Positions 46,955 through 56,090 of a stretch of 64,000 nt of DNA are shown in pieces. Numbering within the stretch: the stretch's first letter is position 1; each line of letters starts with the position of its first letter. The notes under the pieces are model-generated. The model saw nothing but the letters and a program-made list of their open reading frames with translations, was not told the origin of the DNA and did not search any database. The DNA comes from Streptomyces halstedii (GTDB taxonomy: Bacteria; Actinomycetota; Actinomycetes; Streptomycetales; Streptomycetaceae): NCBI GenBank assembly GCA_000720535.1, contig JOAZ01000004.1, positions 124,001-188,000 of the forward strand. The letters are read 5' to 3'. The translations under genes were made by a program, and so were the position numbers.

Positions 46955-47557
46955 TCAGATCTCCCGCTCGGAGAGGACACCCTCGCGCTCCTCGTACACC
47001 GCGCCCGTCTGCGGGCACTCCCACGTACCGGGAGCGTCCGCGCTCTCCACCAGGCGTACGCCACTGCGCCCCACCCAGCCGATCCGGCGGGCCGGCACGC
47101 CGACGACCAGGCCGAAGTCCGGTACGTCCTTGGTGACCACGGCGCCCGCCGCGACCATGGCCCAACGCCCGACACGCACCGGCGCGACGCAGACGGAGCG
47201 TGCGCCGAGGGAGGCGCCCTCCGCGACCTTCACACCCACGGCCTCCCAGTCGCCGCCGCGCTTCTGCTTGCCCTCGGGGTCCACGGAGCGCGGGTTGTGG
47301 TCGTTGGTGAGGACGACCGCGGGCCCGACGAAGACGCCGTCACCCAGCTCGGCCGGCTCATAGACCAGGGCGTAGTTCTGCAACTTGACGTTGTTCCCGA
47401 TCTGCACGCCGGTGCCGACATAGGCGCCACGGCCGACGACGCAGCCCTCACCGAGCCTGGCGCCCTCCCGGATCTGAGCCAGTTCCCAGACACTGCTCCC
47501 GTCGCCGATCTCGGCACTCTCGTCGACCTGGGCGGTGGGCTGGACCTTGTAGTTCAC
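46955..47557 (-). CDS. Left-handed beta-helix sugar N-acetyltransferase, WbpD-like
   Basis: 200 residues from GTG 47557 behind AGGAAGG. It consists of hexapeptide repeats (VDESAEIGDGSSVWE, GCVVGRGAYVGTGVQIGNNVK) forming a left-handed beta-helix with LTNDHNPRS in the middle. A characteristic end follows: VVVGVPARRIGWVGRSG, then a CPQTG motif. GVPAR-x-IGW followed by a short C-x-x-TG-x-x-Y segment is, as I recall it, the WbpD/WlbB pattern. These enzymes acetylate the 3-amino group of UDP-GlcNAc(3NH2)A with acetyl-CoA. It is first in the minus-strand operon with the OafA-like protein and the epimerase. Confidence 0.9.
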   Translation of the reverse strand: MNYKVQPTAQVDESAEIGDGSSVWELAQIREGARLGEGCVVGRGAYVGTGVQIGNNVKLQNYALVYEPAELGDGVFVGPAVVLTNDHNPRSVDPEGKQKRGGDWEAVGVKVAEGASLGARSVCVAPVRVGRWAMVAAGAVVTKDVPDFGLVVGVPARRIGWVGRSGVRLVESADAPGTWECPQTGAVYEEREGVLSEREI

Positions 47558-47834
47558 GTGCTGCGCCTTCCTGGCGGGCGGATCATCCCGCCGAGCATAC
47601 GATCTCAGGATCCGGGCGCGCGGCGGACTGTCCGCCGCACAGGCGCCAGCACGGCAACTGCGCGTGTGTGACGTGTGGTTGAACGCACATACACGGCATC
47701 GGCACGAGTACTTCGCAATCCCCGTACTATGAGCAGCCGTCGGCGGGGGGCGGGGTGGAGCACCTACGGCCTTCTCGACACGCACATGGTGGCGCGAGAG
47801 GCACGAGGCCTGGCGCCCAGGCGTCGGAGGACCC

Positions 47835-49352
47835 GTGTCGAAGGTGTCGCGTCGGACCGCACTCGGTGCTATCGGAATCGGGGCGGTGGGGGTGGTCGGC
47901 TACCAGCTCCGCGGTGAGGCGGCGTCCTCCCCGGTCGTCCGGCCCGCGCCCAGGACGGGTGACAACCCCGTCGTGACCGAGAACCGCGCCCCGGGTTCGG
48001 ACGCGTGGACCGTGGGGAACGCCGGTACGAAGGGCGTGCGGGACGAGGGCGCGCAGATCCAGGGGTACGCGTCGGCCACCTCCGTGTCCCCGGGGGAGTC
48101 GATCGGCTTCCACATCTCGTCGCACCGGGAGCAGACCTGCACGGTCGCCGTCTACCGCGTCGGCCATTACGAAGGCGTCGGAGCGCGCCTCATGGTGACC
48201 GGCGACGACGTGCGCGTGGAGCCGCGTAAGAAGCCGGAGGCGGACGCGGAGACCGGGCTCATCGCGTGCGACTGGCCGGTCTCCTGGACCCTGGACGTGC
48301 CCGAGACGTGGGTGTCGGGCCTCTTCCTGGCCGTCTTCACCTCCCATGACGGGTACCGCAGCTACACGCCGTTCGTCGTAAGCGACACCGGGCGGAAGTC
48401 CGACATCCTGCTGGTCGTCCCCTTCACCACGTACCAGGCCTACAACATATGGCCGCTCGACGGGCACACCGGCAAGAACCTGTACAAGGGGTACGCCTCC
48501 GAGGGGGTGCTGGGCGGCAACGAGGTACGCGCGTTCCAGGTGTCCTTCGACCGGCCCTACGCGGAGTCCGGCATGGCGCGCTGGCTGGACATGGACATGA
48601 GCGCCGCCAGATGGGCGGAGAGCCATGGGTACGACGTCACGTACGCGACCAGCGTCGATCTCCACGAGGGGCGCGTCGACCCCTCGCACTACACGGCCAT
48701 GGTGTTCTCGGGGCACGACGAGTACTGGTCCAAGGAGATGCGGGACCGCGCCGAGGAAGCCGTTGCCGTCGGTACCCATCTCGCGTTCCTGGCTTCCAAC
48801 AACATCTACTTCCACATACGCGTGGAGGATTCGGCCGACGGGCGGCCCGGCCGGGTGGTGACCTGCTACAAGGAGGCCCCGGACCCCGAACCGGGCGAGA
48901 CGGGCCCCACCGTGCGGTGGCGCAAGCTCGGCAAGAAGCACCTCAGGGCGGAACAAGGGCTGCTGGGAGTCCAGTACAACGGGATCCTCCACGAACCGGC
49001 GCCGCTCGTCGTCCGCGAGAGCAAGCACTGGTTCTGGGCCGGCACGGGGCTCCGGGACGGCGACGAGATCCCGGATCTCGTGGCCGTCGAGGCCGACGGG
49101 TTCAACCCGTCCATGCCCCGTCCCGAGGACACCGAGCAGACCCTTCTCTCCGCCTCCCCCTACGGGGACAGCATGGGCCGGGGCCGGAAGGTCCAGAACT
49201 CCAGCCTGTGCGTGCACGGCGACGGCACACTGGTCTTCGTCGCGGGGACGTTCCACTGGCCCCTGGCTCTCCACGCGCCCGCGCACGCCAACGAGCACGT
49301 CCAGCGGGCGACGAAGAACCTCGTGGACCGGATGCTGACGCCGCGGGGCTGA
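47835..49352 (+). CDS. Exported N,N-dimethylformamidase beta-subunit-like protein
   Basis: 505 residues from GTG 47835 behind GGAGG. The N-terminus is a probable Tat-type signal: [19 protein letters not shown] (two Arg, then a hydrophobic run). A roughly 100-residue beta domain follows, and then a large domain with [57 protein letters not shown] and [15 protein letters not shown]. This matches the domain found at the C-terminus of the DMFase large subunit. In Streptomyces such proteins are secreted and of unknown substrate. It is divergent from the acetyltransferase operon; TACTAT at 47725-47730 is a possible -10. It could act on the wall polymer, but only position supports this. Confidence 0.82.
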   Translation: MSKVSRRTALGAIGIGAVGVVGYQLRGEAASSPVVRPAPRTGDNPVVTENRAPGSDAWTVGNAGTKGVRDEGAQIQGYASATSVSPGESIGFHISSHREQTCTVAVYRVGHYEGVGARLMVTGDDVRVEPRKKPEADAETGLIACDWPVSWTLDVPETWVSGLFLAVFTSHDGYRSYTPFVVSDTGRKSDILLVVPFTTYQAYNIWPLDGHTGKNLYKGYASEGVLGGNEVRAFQVSFDRPYAESGMARWLDMDMSAARWAESHGYDVTYATSVDLHEGRVDPSHYTAMVFSGHDEYWSKEMRDRAEEAVAVGTHLAFLASNNIYFHIRVEDSADGRPGRVVTCYKEAPDPEPGETGPTVRWRKLGKKHLRAEQGLLGVQYNGILHEPAPLVVRESKHWFWAGTGLRDGDEIPDLVAVEADGFNPSMPRPEDTEQTLLSASPYGDSMGRGRKVQNSSLCVHGDGTLVFVAGTFHWPLALHAPAHANEHVQRATKNLVDRMLTPRG

Positions 49353-49371
49353 GACCGGGACGGGGCCCGGT

Positions 49372-49400
49372 TTGACCCCCGTACCCCGCCCCCGTAACCT
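49372..49400 (+). promoter_or_regulatory. rplU-rpmA promoter
   Basis: TTGACC (49372-49377) and TAACCT (49395-49400) with an exact 17-bp spacer, 157 nt before rplU and 20 nt after the preceding gene. It looks like a housekeeping (HrdB-type) promoter. The long leader could hold regulatory structure. Confidence 0.7.
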
Positions 49401-49557
49401 TGACCCTCGGCGTGTCTGTGTGCGTCTGCCCCTGAGCACATCCCTCCCGGTGATCCGTCCCCGGGGGAGGCCGCTCATCCTTCCGGACTGTCGTAGGCCC
49501 CGGCCCGCGCGGGCGGCTGGCATCAGGGGATCCGTTCCGAGTGAGAGAGAGATCCGC

Positions 49558-49878
49558 GTGTACGCCATCGTGCGCAGCGGTGGTCGCCAGCACAAGGTTG
49601 CTGTCGGCGACATCGTTGAGGTTGACAAGATTTCCACCGCCAAGGTTGGCGACACGGTCGAGCTCTCGACCCTGCTCGTCGTCGACGGCGACGCCGTGAC
49701 CAGCGACCCCTGGGTCCTGGACGGCATCAAGGTCCAGGCCGAGGTCGTGGACCACCACAAGGGCGCGAAGATCGACATCCTTCGCTACAAGAACAAGACC
49801 GGCTACCGCCGTCGCCAGGGTCACCGCCAGCAGTACACGGCGATCAAGGTCACCGGTATCCCCGCGGCTGCGAAGTAA
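49558..49878 (+). CDS. rplU: 50S ribosomal protein L21
   Basis: 106 residues from GTG 49558 ([18 protein letters not shown]), behind gagagaga. Full-length L21 with the conserved core [21 protein letters not shown] that contacts 23S rRNA. rpmA starts 14 nt after the stop. In-frame codons upstream to 49372 lie in the leader and are not coding. Confidence 0.98.
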   Translation: MYAIVRSGGRQHKVAVGDIVEVDKISTAKVGDTVELSTLLVVDGDAVTSDPWVLDGIKVQAEVVDHHKGAKIDILRYKNKTGYRRRQGHRQQYTAIKVTGIPAAAK

Positions 49879-49892
49879 GGGACTGAGAACAC

Positions 49893-50150
49893 ATGGCACA
49901 CAAGAAGGGCGCATCGTCCACTCGGAACGGGCGCGATTCCAATGCTCAGCGGCTCGGCGTGAAGCGCTTCGGCGGTCAGGCCGTCAACGCCGGTGAGATC
50001 CTGGTCCGCCAGCGCGGTACCCACTTCCACCCGGGCACGGGCGTCGGCCGTGGCGGCGACGACACGCTGTTCGCGCTGACCGCCGGTGCGGTGGAGTTCG
50101 GTACGCACCGTGGCCGCAAGGTCGTGAACATCGTTCCCGTCGCCGCCTGA
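49893..50150 (+). CDS. rpmA: 50S ribosomal protein L27
   Basis: 85 residues, [20 protein letters not shown]. The N-terminus begins directly with the AHKKG tail that reaches the peptidyl transferase centre, with no Firmicutes-type cleavable extension. [21 protein letters not shown] is the core. It is co-transcribed with rplU and ends before a strong hairpin at 50182. Confidence 0.98.
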   Translation: MAHKKGASSTRNGRDSNAQRLGVKRFGGQAVNAGEILVRQRGTHFHPGTGVGRGGDDTLFALTAGAVEFGTHRGRKVVNIVPVAA

Positions 50151-50181
50151 TCCAGGCGCCGACCGAACGACACAGCACCTT

Positions 50182-50234
50182 CCGAGGGCGGATCCCAGCT
50201 TTCCCGGTCAACGGGGAAGCGGGTCCGCCCTCGG
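50182..50234 (+). terminator. rplU-rpmA terminator
   Basis: Outer 11-bp perfect stem (50182-50192 with 50224-50234) continuing inward through CCC/GGG and an 8-bp inner stem, 31 nt after the rpmA stop. Confidence 0.7.
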
Positions 50235-50319
50235 CGCGTTAGCTCAAGAGACACACCAGAGCTCAAGAGACACCAAGCGACATTTCCGTACGTACCGGCA
50301 GTACCTGGAGGCACCAACC

Positions 50320-51756
50320 ATGACCACCTTCGTGGACCGCGTCGAGCTGCATGCCGCCGCGGGTAACGGGGGCCACGGCTGCGCCTCCGTCCACCGTGAG
50401 AAGTTCAAGCCGCTGGGCGGCCCCGACGGGGGCAACGGCGGGCGTGGCGGCGACGTGATCCTCGTCGTCGAGCAGTCGGTCACCACCCTGCTCGACTACC
50501 ACCACAGCCCCCACCGCAAGGCCACCAACGGCCAGCCCGGCGCCGGTGACAACCGCTCCGGCAAGGACGGCCAGGACATGGTGCTGCCCGTCCCGGACGG
50601 CACCGTCGTCCTCGACAAGGCCGGCAACGTCCTGGCGGACATGGTTGGCCAGGGCACCACCTTCGTCGCCGGCCAGGGTGGCCGCGGCGGCCTCGGCAAC
50701 GCCGCGCTGGCCTCCGCCCGCCGCAAGGCGCCCGGTTTCGCGCTGCTCGGTGAGCCCGGGGAGAGCCGCGACATCGTCCTGGAGCTCAAGACGGTCGCCG
50801 ACGTCGCCCTCGTGGGCTACCCGAGCGCCGGCAAGTCCTCCCTGATCTCCGTGCTCTCCGCGGCCAAGCCGAAGATCGCCGACTACCCCTTCACCACCCT
50901 CGTCCCCAACCTGGGCGTCGTGACCGCCGGCTCGACCGTCTACACCATCGCGGACGTCCCCGGGCTCATCCCCGGCGCCAGCCAGGGCAAGGGCCTCGGC
51001 CTGGAGTTCCTGCGGCACGTGGAGCGCTGCTCCGTCCTCGTCCACGTCCTGGACACCGCGACGCTGGAGTCGGACCGCGACCCGGTCTCCGACCTCGACA
51101 TGATCGAGGAGGAGCTGCGGCTGTACGGCGGCCTGGAGGACCGGCCGCGCATCGTCGCCCTGAACAAGGTGGACATCCCCGACGGCCAGGACCTCGCCGA
51201 CATGATCCGCCCGGACCTGGAGGCACGCGGCTACCGCGTCTTCGAGGTCTCGGCCATCGCCCACAAGGGGCTGAACGAGCTCTCGTACGCCCTCGCCGGG
51301 ATCATCGCCGAGGCCCGTGCCGCGAAGCCCCTGGAGGAGTCGACGCGGGTGGTCATCCGGCCCAAGGCCGTCGACGACGCCGGGTTCACCGTGACCGTGG
51401 AGGACGACGGCATCTACCGCGTGCGCGGCGAGAAGCCCGAGCGCTGGATCCGGCAGACCGACTTCAACAACGACGAGGCCGTCGGCTACCTCGCCGACCG
51501 GCTCAACCGCCTCGGCGTCGAGGACGCGCTGCGCAAGGCGGGTGCCCGCGCCGGCGACGGTGTGGCCATCGGCCCCGAGGACAACGCGGTCGTCTTCGAC
51601 TGGGAGCCGACCGTGACGGCGGGCGCCGAGATGCTGGGCCGCCGCGGCGAGGACCACCGGCTGGAGGAGCCGCGCCCCGCCGAGCAGCGGCGCCGTGAGC
51701 GCGAGGCCGACCGTGACGAGGCGGACCGCGCGTACGACGAGTTCGACCCCTTCTAG
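50320..51756 (+). CDS. obg: Obg/CgtA GTPase
   Basis: 478 residues. The N-terminal Obg domain (1 to about 158) is glycine-rich with [16 protein letters not shown]. The GTPase domain has G1 GYPSAGKSS (166-174), [14 protein letters not shown] (G2), IADVPGLI (G3), NKVD (G4) and SAIAHKGL (G5). The C-terminal OCT domain ends in VVFDWEPTV, followed by a charged tail of about 45 residues ([13 protein letters not shown]). It acts in 50S assembly and, in Streptomyces, in the onset of aerial growth. It has its own leader after the rpmA terminator. Confidence 0.97.
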   Translation: MTTFVDRVELHAAAGNGGHGCASVHREKFKPLGGPDGGNGGRGGDVILVVEQSVTTLLDYHHSPHRKATNGQPGAGDNRSGKDGQDMVLPVPDGTVVLDKAGNVLADMVGQGTTFVAGQGGRGGLGNAALASARRKAPGFALLGEPGESRDIVLELKTVADVALVGYPSAGKSSLISVLSAAKPKIADYPFTTLVPNLGVVTAGSTVYTIADVPGLIPGASQGKGLGLEFLRHVERCSVLVHVLDTATLESDRDPVSDLDMIEEELRLYGGLEDRPRIVALNKVDIPDGQDLADMIRPDLEARGYRVFEVSAIAHKGLNELSYALAGIIAEARAAKPLEESTRVVIRPKAVDDAGFTVTVEDDGIYRVRGEKPERWIRQTDFNNDEAVGYLADRLNRLGVEDALRKAGARAGDGVAIGPEDNAVVFDWEPTVTAGAEMLGRRGEDHRLEEPRPAEQRRREREADRDEADRAYDEFDPF

Positions 51757-52048
51757 ACCCTTGTGCGCGGCGTGACGGGTGCCCCTCCATGAGCGGCGGG
51801 GCACCCGGTTCTCACAGGGAACGCCCAGCTCGGGGCGGGTATCGGGTCCCGTGATGTGCGGATTGCGTAACACGTCTGTGGAGTCGATCACCCCGTGCGC
51901 GGGCGCGCGGGGCGGCAACCTGCCTGGCCAGACGGTGAACACGGGGTTTCCCAGGGGAGAGCGGCGCTAAACGTCCACCTTGCGAGACGGTCACGGAGAG
52001 TGCGACCATCACACTGTCTCCCCCCTGTCATCGCAAGGTAGGTCGTCT

Positions 52049-53548
52049 GTGTCTGTGCCTCAGGAAGCCAAGCCCCGGACCACAGCGGTCGTGCTCGCGG
52101 GTGGCACCGGTCAGCGTGTGGGTCTGTCGATCCCCAAGCAGTTGCTGAAGATCGCCGGTAAGGCCGTCATCGAGCACACGCTGACCATCTTCGAGCACGC
52201 CGAGGACATCGACGATGTCATCGTGCTGATGGCGCCGGGTTTCGTGCCCGACGTCGAGAAGATCGTCGCCAAGGCCGGACTGACCAAGATCACCAAGATC
52301 ATCGAAGGCGGCAGCACCCGGAACGAGACCACCGAGCGGGCCATCGAGGCCCTCGGCGAGGGGCTCGCGGAGGGGGAGGACCGCAACGTCCTCTTCCACG
52401 ACGCCGTGCGCCCCCTGCTGTCACAGCGGGTCATCAAGGACTGCGTCGAGGCCCTCGACCGCTACCAGGCGGTCGACGTCGCCATCCCGTCCGCGGACAC
52501 GATCATCGTCACCCGCACCCACGGCGAGGACGGCGAGTTCATCACCGACGTCCCGGACCGGTCCCGGCTGCGCCGCGGCCAGACCCCGCAGGCGTTCAAG
52601 CTCTCCACGATCCGCAAGGCGTACGAGATCGCGGCGGGCGACCCGAACTTCCAGGCCACCGACGACTGCTCGGTCGTCCTGCGGTACCTCCCGGACGTGC
52701 CGATCCACGTGGTCGCCGGCGACGAGTACAACATGAAGGTGACCCAGCCGGTCGACGTCTTCATCACCGACAAGCTCTTCCAGCTGGCCTCCACCGCCGC
52801 CCCGCAGCAGGCCGACGAGGCCGCCTACCGCGAGCTGCTCTCCGGCAAGACGCTGGTCGTCTTCGGCGGCTCGTACGGCATCGGGGCGGACATCGCGACG
52901 CTGGCCGAGAGCTACGGCGCGAAGGTGTACGCGCTGGGCCGCTCCACCACCGGGACGCACGTGGAGAACCCGGAGCACGTCGACGACGCGCTCTCCAAGG
53001 CCTACGCGGAGACGGGCCGGGTCGACTACGTCATCAACACCGCGGGCGTGCTGCGCATCGGCAAGCTGGCGGAGACGGACAACACGACGATCCAGGAGGC
53101 GCTGAACGTCAACTACCTGGCGCCCGTCCAGATCGCCCGCGCCTCGTACAAGTACCTGGCCGAGACCCAGGGCCAGTTGCTGCTCTACACCTCCAGCAGC
53201 TACACCCGCGGCCGCGCCGAGTACAGCCTCTACTCCTCCACCAAGGCCGCGATGGTGAACCTCACCCAGGCGCTCGCGGACGAGTGGGCGGGCGAGGGCA
53301 TCCGGGTCAACTGCGTGAACCCGGAGCGCACCGCCACCCCCATGCGCACCAAGGCGTTCGGCAAGGAGCCCGAGGGCTCCCTGCTCTCCTCGGAGGCCGT
53401 CGCGCGCACCTCGCTGGACGTCCTCCTGTCCGCGATGACGGGCCACGTCATCGACGTGAGGCAGCAGGACCCGACGCGGGAAGCCGCCGGGTCCTCGGGC
53501 TTCGAGCAGGCCCTGGCCTCCGTGCTGGACCGCCAGGAAGATGTGTAA
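52049..53548 (+). CDS. Bifunctional cytidylyltransferase / SDR reductase (Bcs1/TarIJ-like)
   Basis: 499 residues from GTG 52049 behind AAGGTAGG. Residues 1 to about 240 are an IspD/TarI-type cytidylyltransferase: VVLAGGTGQRVGLSIPKQLL, FHDAVRPLLS, RGQTPQAFKLSTI. Residues about 265-499 are a short-chain dehydrogenase with LVVFGGSYGIGADIATL, NTAGVL and the catalytic YSSTK (LYSSTKAAM). This fusion occurs in Bcs1/Acs1-type enzymes that reduce ribulose-5-P and form CDP-ribitol. In Streptomyces it should feed a wall teichoic-acid or polyol-phosphate polymer, consistent with the CDP-glycerol-phosphotransferase-family genes downstream. The exact polyol is inferred. Confidence 0.88.
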   Translation: MSVPQEAKPRTTAVVLAGGTGQRVGLSIPKQLLKIAGKAVIEHTLTIFEHAEDIDDVIVLMAPGFVPDVEKIVAKAGLTKITKIIEGGSTRNETTERAIEALGEGLAEGEDRNVLFHDAVRPLLSQRVIKDCVEALDRYQAVDVAIPSADTIIVTRTHGEDGEFITDVPDRSRLRRGQTPQAFKLSTIRKAYEIAAGDPNFQATDDCSVVLRYLPDVPIHVVAGDEYNMKVTQPVDVFITDKLFQLASTAAPQQADEAAYRELLSGKTLVVFGGSYGIGADIATLAESYGAKVYALGRSTTGTHVENPEHVDDALSKAYAETGRVDYVINTAGVLRIGKLAETDNTTIQEALNVNYLAPVQIARASYKYLAETQGQLLLYTSSSYTRGRAEYSLYSSTKAAMVNLTQALADEWAGEGIRVNCVNPERTATPMRTKAFGKEPEGSLLSSEAVARTSLDVLLSAMTGHVIDVRQQDPTREAAGSSGFEQALASVLDRQEDV

Positions 53549-53554
53549 TAATCC

Positions 53555-53580
53555 TTGACAAATGCGCATATGTGCATGTA
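53555..53580 (+). promoter_or_regulatory. TTGACA followed by a 16-bp near-palindrome
   Basis: Consensus TTGACA (53555-53560) is followed by ATGCGCATATGTGCAT (53562-53577), a palindrome with 7 of 8 pairs matching. It fills the position of a 17-bp spacer. The -10 would fall at TACGGG (53579-53584), which is poor. It lies 7 nt after the stop of the cytidylyltransferase gene and about 120 nt before the next gene. It may be a repressible promoter. Confidence 0.45.
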
Positions 53581-53701
53581 CGGGCCTCTGTGATCGCCGA
53601 AAGGTGACCGCGGGGGCCTGTATGCGTACAGCCGCATCATCGCATTTCTCTTTAATCCCTCAATATGTGAAACAACCGGCACCCCCTGGAGCAGGTTCTT
53701 C

Positions 53702-55840
53702 GTGATTTCGACAGCCATTCGCCTGGCCCGTGTGGGCAGTCGGTCAGAACTCGCGGCGGCGATACTGATGATGCTGGGCTACCCCTGCATCATGGTCGCG
53801 GCACTTCTTCCCGACATCTGGTTCTTCGCGGCGGCCACGGCTGTCACGTACGTCAGCGACTGGTACCTGCACCAGCGCGGCAGCTATCTCGTCAACCGGC
53901 TGAGCAAGGTACGGGCGGGACTGCCGATCCGCTTCCTGCTCCGCCAGCTGATGGTCATCCTCCTGCTGGCCCGGCTGGACCTCGCCGAGGAGCCGCTCTT
54001 CTTCGTCGCGGTGGCCTGCTTCCTGGTCTTCTACGGCCTCCAGGCACCGCACGGCGCGCTGACGACCCTGCTGCGGCTGCGCCGCACCATGCCGATCGTC
54101 ACCCGCAACGTCGACCTGCACGCCGTCCGCATCCCCGACGCCCCGCCGCAGCGGCTGCTGCACCGGTCCGCGGAGAAGATGCTCCACCTCGACATCCCCG
54201 CGATGGCCGGGTTCATCGTCGCCGCGCAGACCGGCAGCGTCGTCTTCGGATACGCCGGCGCGGGCCTGACCCTGCTCCTGGGCGTCGCCTACAACGCGGT
54301 GCTGCTCCCGTACGTGCGGCGCGGCCGTCTGGCGCCTCCGGCCCCGGCGGTGCTGAAGGCGCTGGACACCTGGATGCGCGAGTACCGGCCGACCGTCGTG
54401 CTCTACTTCTCCGGCTCGGCCGAGTCCGCCTACCAGGGCAACATGTGGCTGGAGACCATGGCCGCCGTCGAGGGGCGTCCGCTGATCGTCATGCGGGAGC
54501 GCAACCTCGTCTCCCAGCTCGCCGACACCTCCGTCCCCGTGGTCTGCGTCCCCGCCGGGACCCATCTGATGAACCTGGACCTGTCCACCGTCCGGGTCTG
54601 CCTGTATCCGGCCAACGTCGGCAAGAACATCCACATGCTGCGTGTCCCGACCATGAAGCACGTCTTCATCGGGCACGGCGACAGCGACAAGCTCGCCAGC
54701 GTCAACCCCTTCTCCAAGGTGTACGACGAGGTGTGGACCGCCGGCCGTGCGGGCCGCGACCGGTACGCCCTGGCCGACGTGGGCGTCCGCGACGAGGACA
54801 TCGTGGAGGTCGGCCGCCCGCAGCTGGCGCCCATCGAGACCTGGACCGGCACCACGAAGAACCCGATCCCCACGGTGCTGTACGCCCCCACCTGGGAGGG
54901 CTGGGACGACAACCCCGGCAACACCTCCCTGCTGCTGGCCGGGGAGAACATCGTGCGCGGACTGCTGAACGCGGACCGGCCCGTCCGCGTGATCTACAAG
55001 CCGCACCCCTTCACCGGTATCCGCAGCGCCAAGGCCAAGGCCGTCGACTTCAGGATCAAGGCCATGATCGGCAAGGCCGCCCAGGAGCGCGCGGCCGACC
55101 CGCGCTGGGTGAAGGAGGCGTCCTCCGCCGCCGCCGGACTCCGCGCCGCCCGGGCCGAGCTGGCCGGCATCGAGGCCCGGCTGGACGAGCTGGTGAAGCC
55201 GGGCCGGGCGGGCGGCGACGACGCGGAGGAGTCACGCGTCTCGCTCGCCGACCCCGCGCGGCAGGCCGAGCTCGCCACGCTGCGCGCCGAGTGGGACGAC
55301 GCCTACTGGCGCACCTTCGGCTGGTGGGAGCACCGGACGGTGGACGGCGCGCAGCCGAAGCTGTACGACTGCTTCAACCAGTCCGACGCCATGGTTTCGG
55401 ACATCTCCAGTGTGGTGTCCGACTTCCTCGCGAGCGGCAAGCCGTACGCGGTCACGGACTCCGCCCAGCTCGGGGCGGAGGAGTTCAAGCGGCAGAACAC
55501 CGCCGTACGGGCCGCCGTCATCCTCTCCAACGGTGCCGAGGAGCTGGGGCAGCTGCTGGACGCCGTCAGCGACCCCGCCACCGACCCGCTGGCCGGGCCG
55601 CGCCGGGAGCTGAAGCGCTATCTGCTGGGCCCGGACGAGCCGACCTCCATGGAGCAGTTCAACGCCGCCGTGCGGGCGCTGACCGCGAAGGCCGAGGCGC
55701 GCAACGCGGGCGTCGCCCAGCGGATCGGGGAGCAGGCCGGGCCGACGCCGGACCCGGAGGCGTCCTCCAGCGGGGCGGGCGACGGCGAGGCGGAGAGCGT
55801 GGCCGCGGCCACGGCGGCGGCCGACCCGGACGTGCCGTAG
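53702..55840 (+). CDS. Membrane-associated CDP-glycerol glycerophosphotransferase-family protein
   Basis: 712 residues from GTG 53702 behind ggagcagg. The N-terminal half contains several membrane segments (about 17-47, 75-115, 160-205), unusual for the family. The C-terminal half is a TagB/TagF-like GT-B domain: KHVFIGHGDSDKLASVNPFSKVY (the GHGDSDK segment corresponds to the family's HGT-type site), VLYAPTWEGWD, VIYKPHPFTG and SDAMVSDISSVVSDFLASGKP. A charged helical insertion lies at about 450-530, and the tail is Ala/Glu-rich and disordered. It is probably a polyol- or glycosyl-phosphate transferase of wall-polymer synthesis. It may correspond to one of the teichoic-acid-type proteins known at this position in S. 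coelicolor. Confidence 0.85.
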   Translation: MISTAIRLARVGSRSELAAAILMMLGYPCIMVAALLPDIWFFAAATAVTYVSDWYLHQRGSYLVNRLSKVRAGLPIRFLLRQLMVILLLARLDLAEEPLFFVAVACFLVFYGLQAPHGALTTLLRLRRTMPIVTRNVDLHAVRIPDAPPQRLLHRSAEKMLHLDIPAMAGFIVAAQTGSVVFGYAGAGLTLLLGVAYNAVLLPYVRRGRLAPPAPAVLKALDTWMREYRPTVVLYFSGSAESAYQGNMWLETMAAVEGRPLIVMRERNLVSQLADTSVPVVCVPAGTHLMNLDLSTVRVCLYPANVGKNIHMLRVPTMKHVFIGHGDSDKLASVNPFSKVYDEVWTAGRAGRDRYALADVGVRDEDIVEVGRPQLAPIETWTGTTKNPIPTVLYAPTWEGWDDNPGNTSLLLAGENIVRGLLNADRPVRVIYKPHPFTGIRSAKAKAVDFRIKAMIGKAAQERAADPRWVKEASSAAAGLRAARAELAGIEARLDELVKPGRAGGDDAEESRVSLADPARQAELATLRAEWDDAYWRTFGWWEHRTVDGAQPKLYDCFNQSDAMVSDISSVVSDFLASGKPYAVTDSAQLGAEEFKRQNTAVRAAVILSNGAEELGQLLDAVSDPATDPLAGPRRELKRYLLGPDEPTSMEQFNAAVRALTAKAEARNAGVAQRIGEQAGPTPDPEASSSGAGDGEAESVAAATAAADPDVP

Positions 55841-55960
55841 GCGGACGCGGGCAGCGGCGGCAAGACCCCGTCGGTGCGCTGATCCGGAGATAATTCTGGC
55901 CTGATATCGATTATCGGGCAGACGTCCGAAAAAATCCTCGATCGTGAGGCAACCCGCGCC

Positions 55961-56005
55961 ACGGCCCGTCCGTCTCCTCCTGCGGGAGGGGAACGGACGG
56001 GCCGT
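55961..56005 (+). terminator. Terminator after the 712-residue transferase gene
   Basis: Perfect 13-bp stem (55961-55973 with 55993-56005), 19-nt loop, followed by ttt. Confidence 0.7.
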
Positions 56006-56090
56006 TTCGCGTGTCTGTCCACGAGGTGCGGCATGAATTGTCGTTTCATCGTCTCTCCTGATCAATATGGAAATCACGGACCGGGGAACG

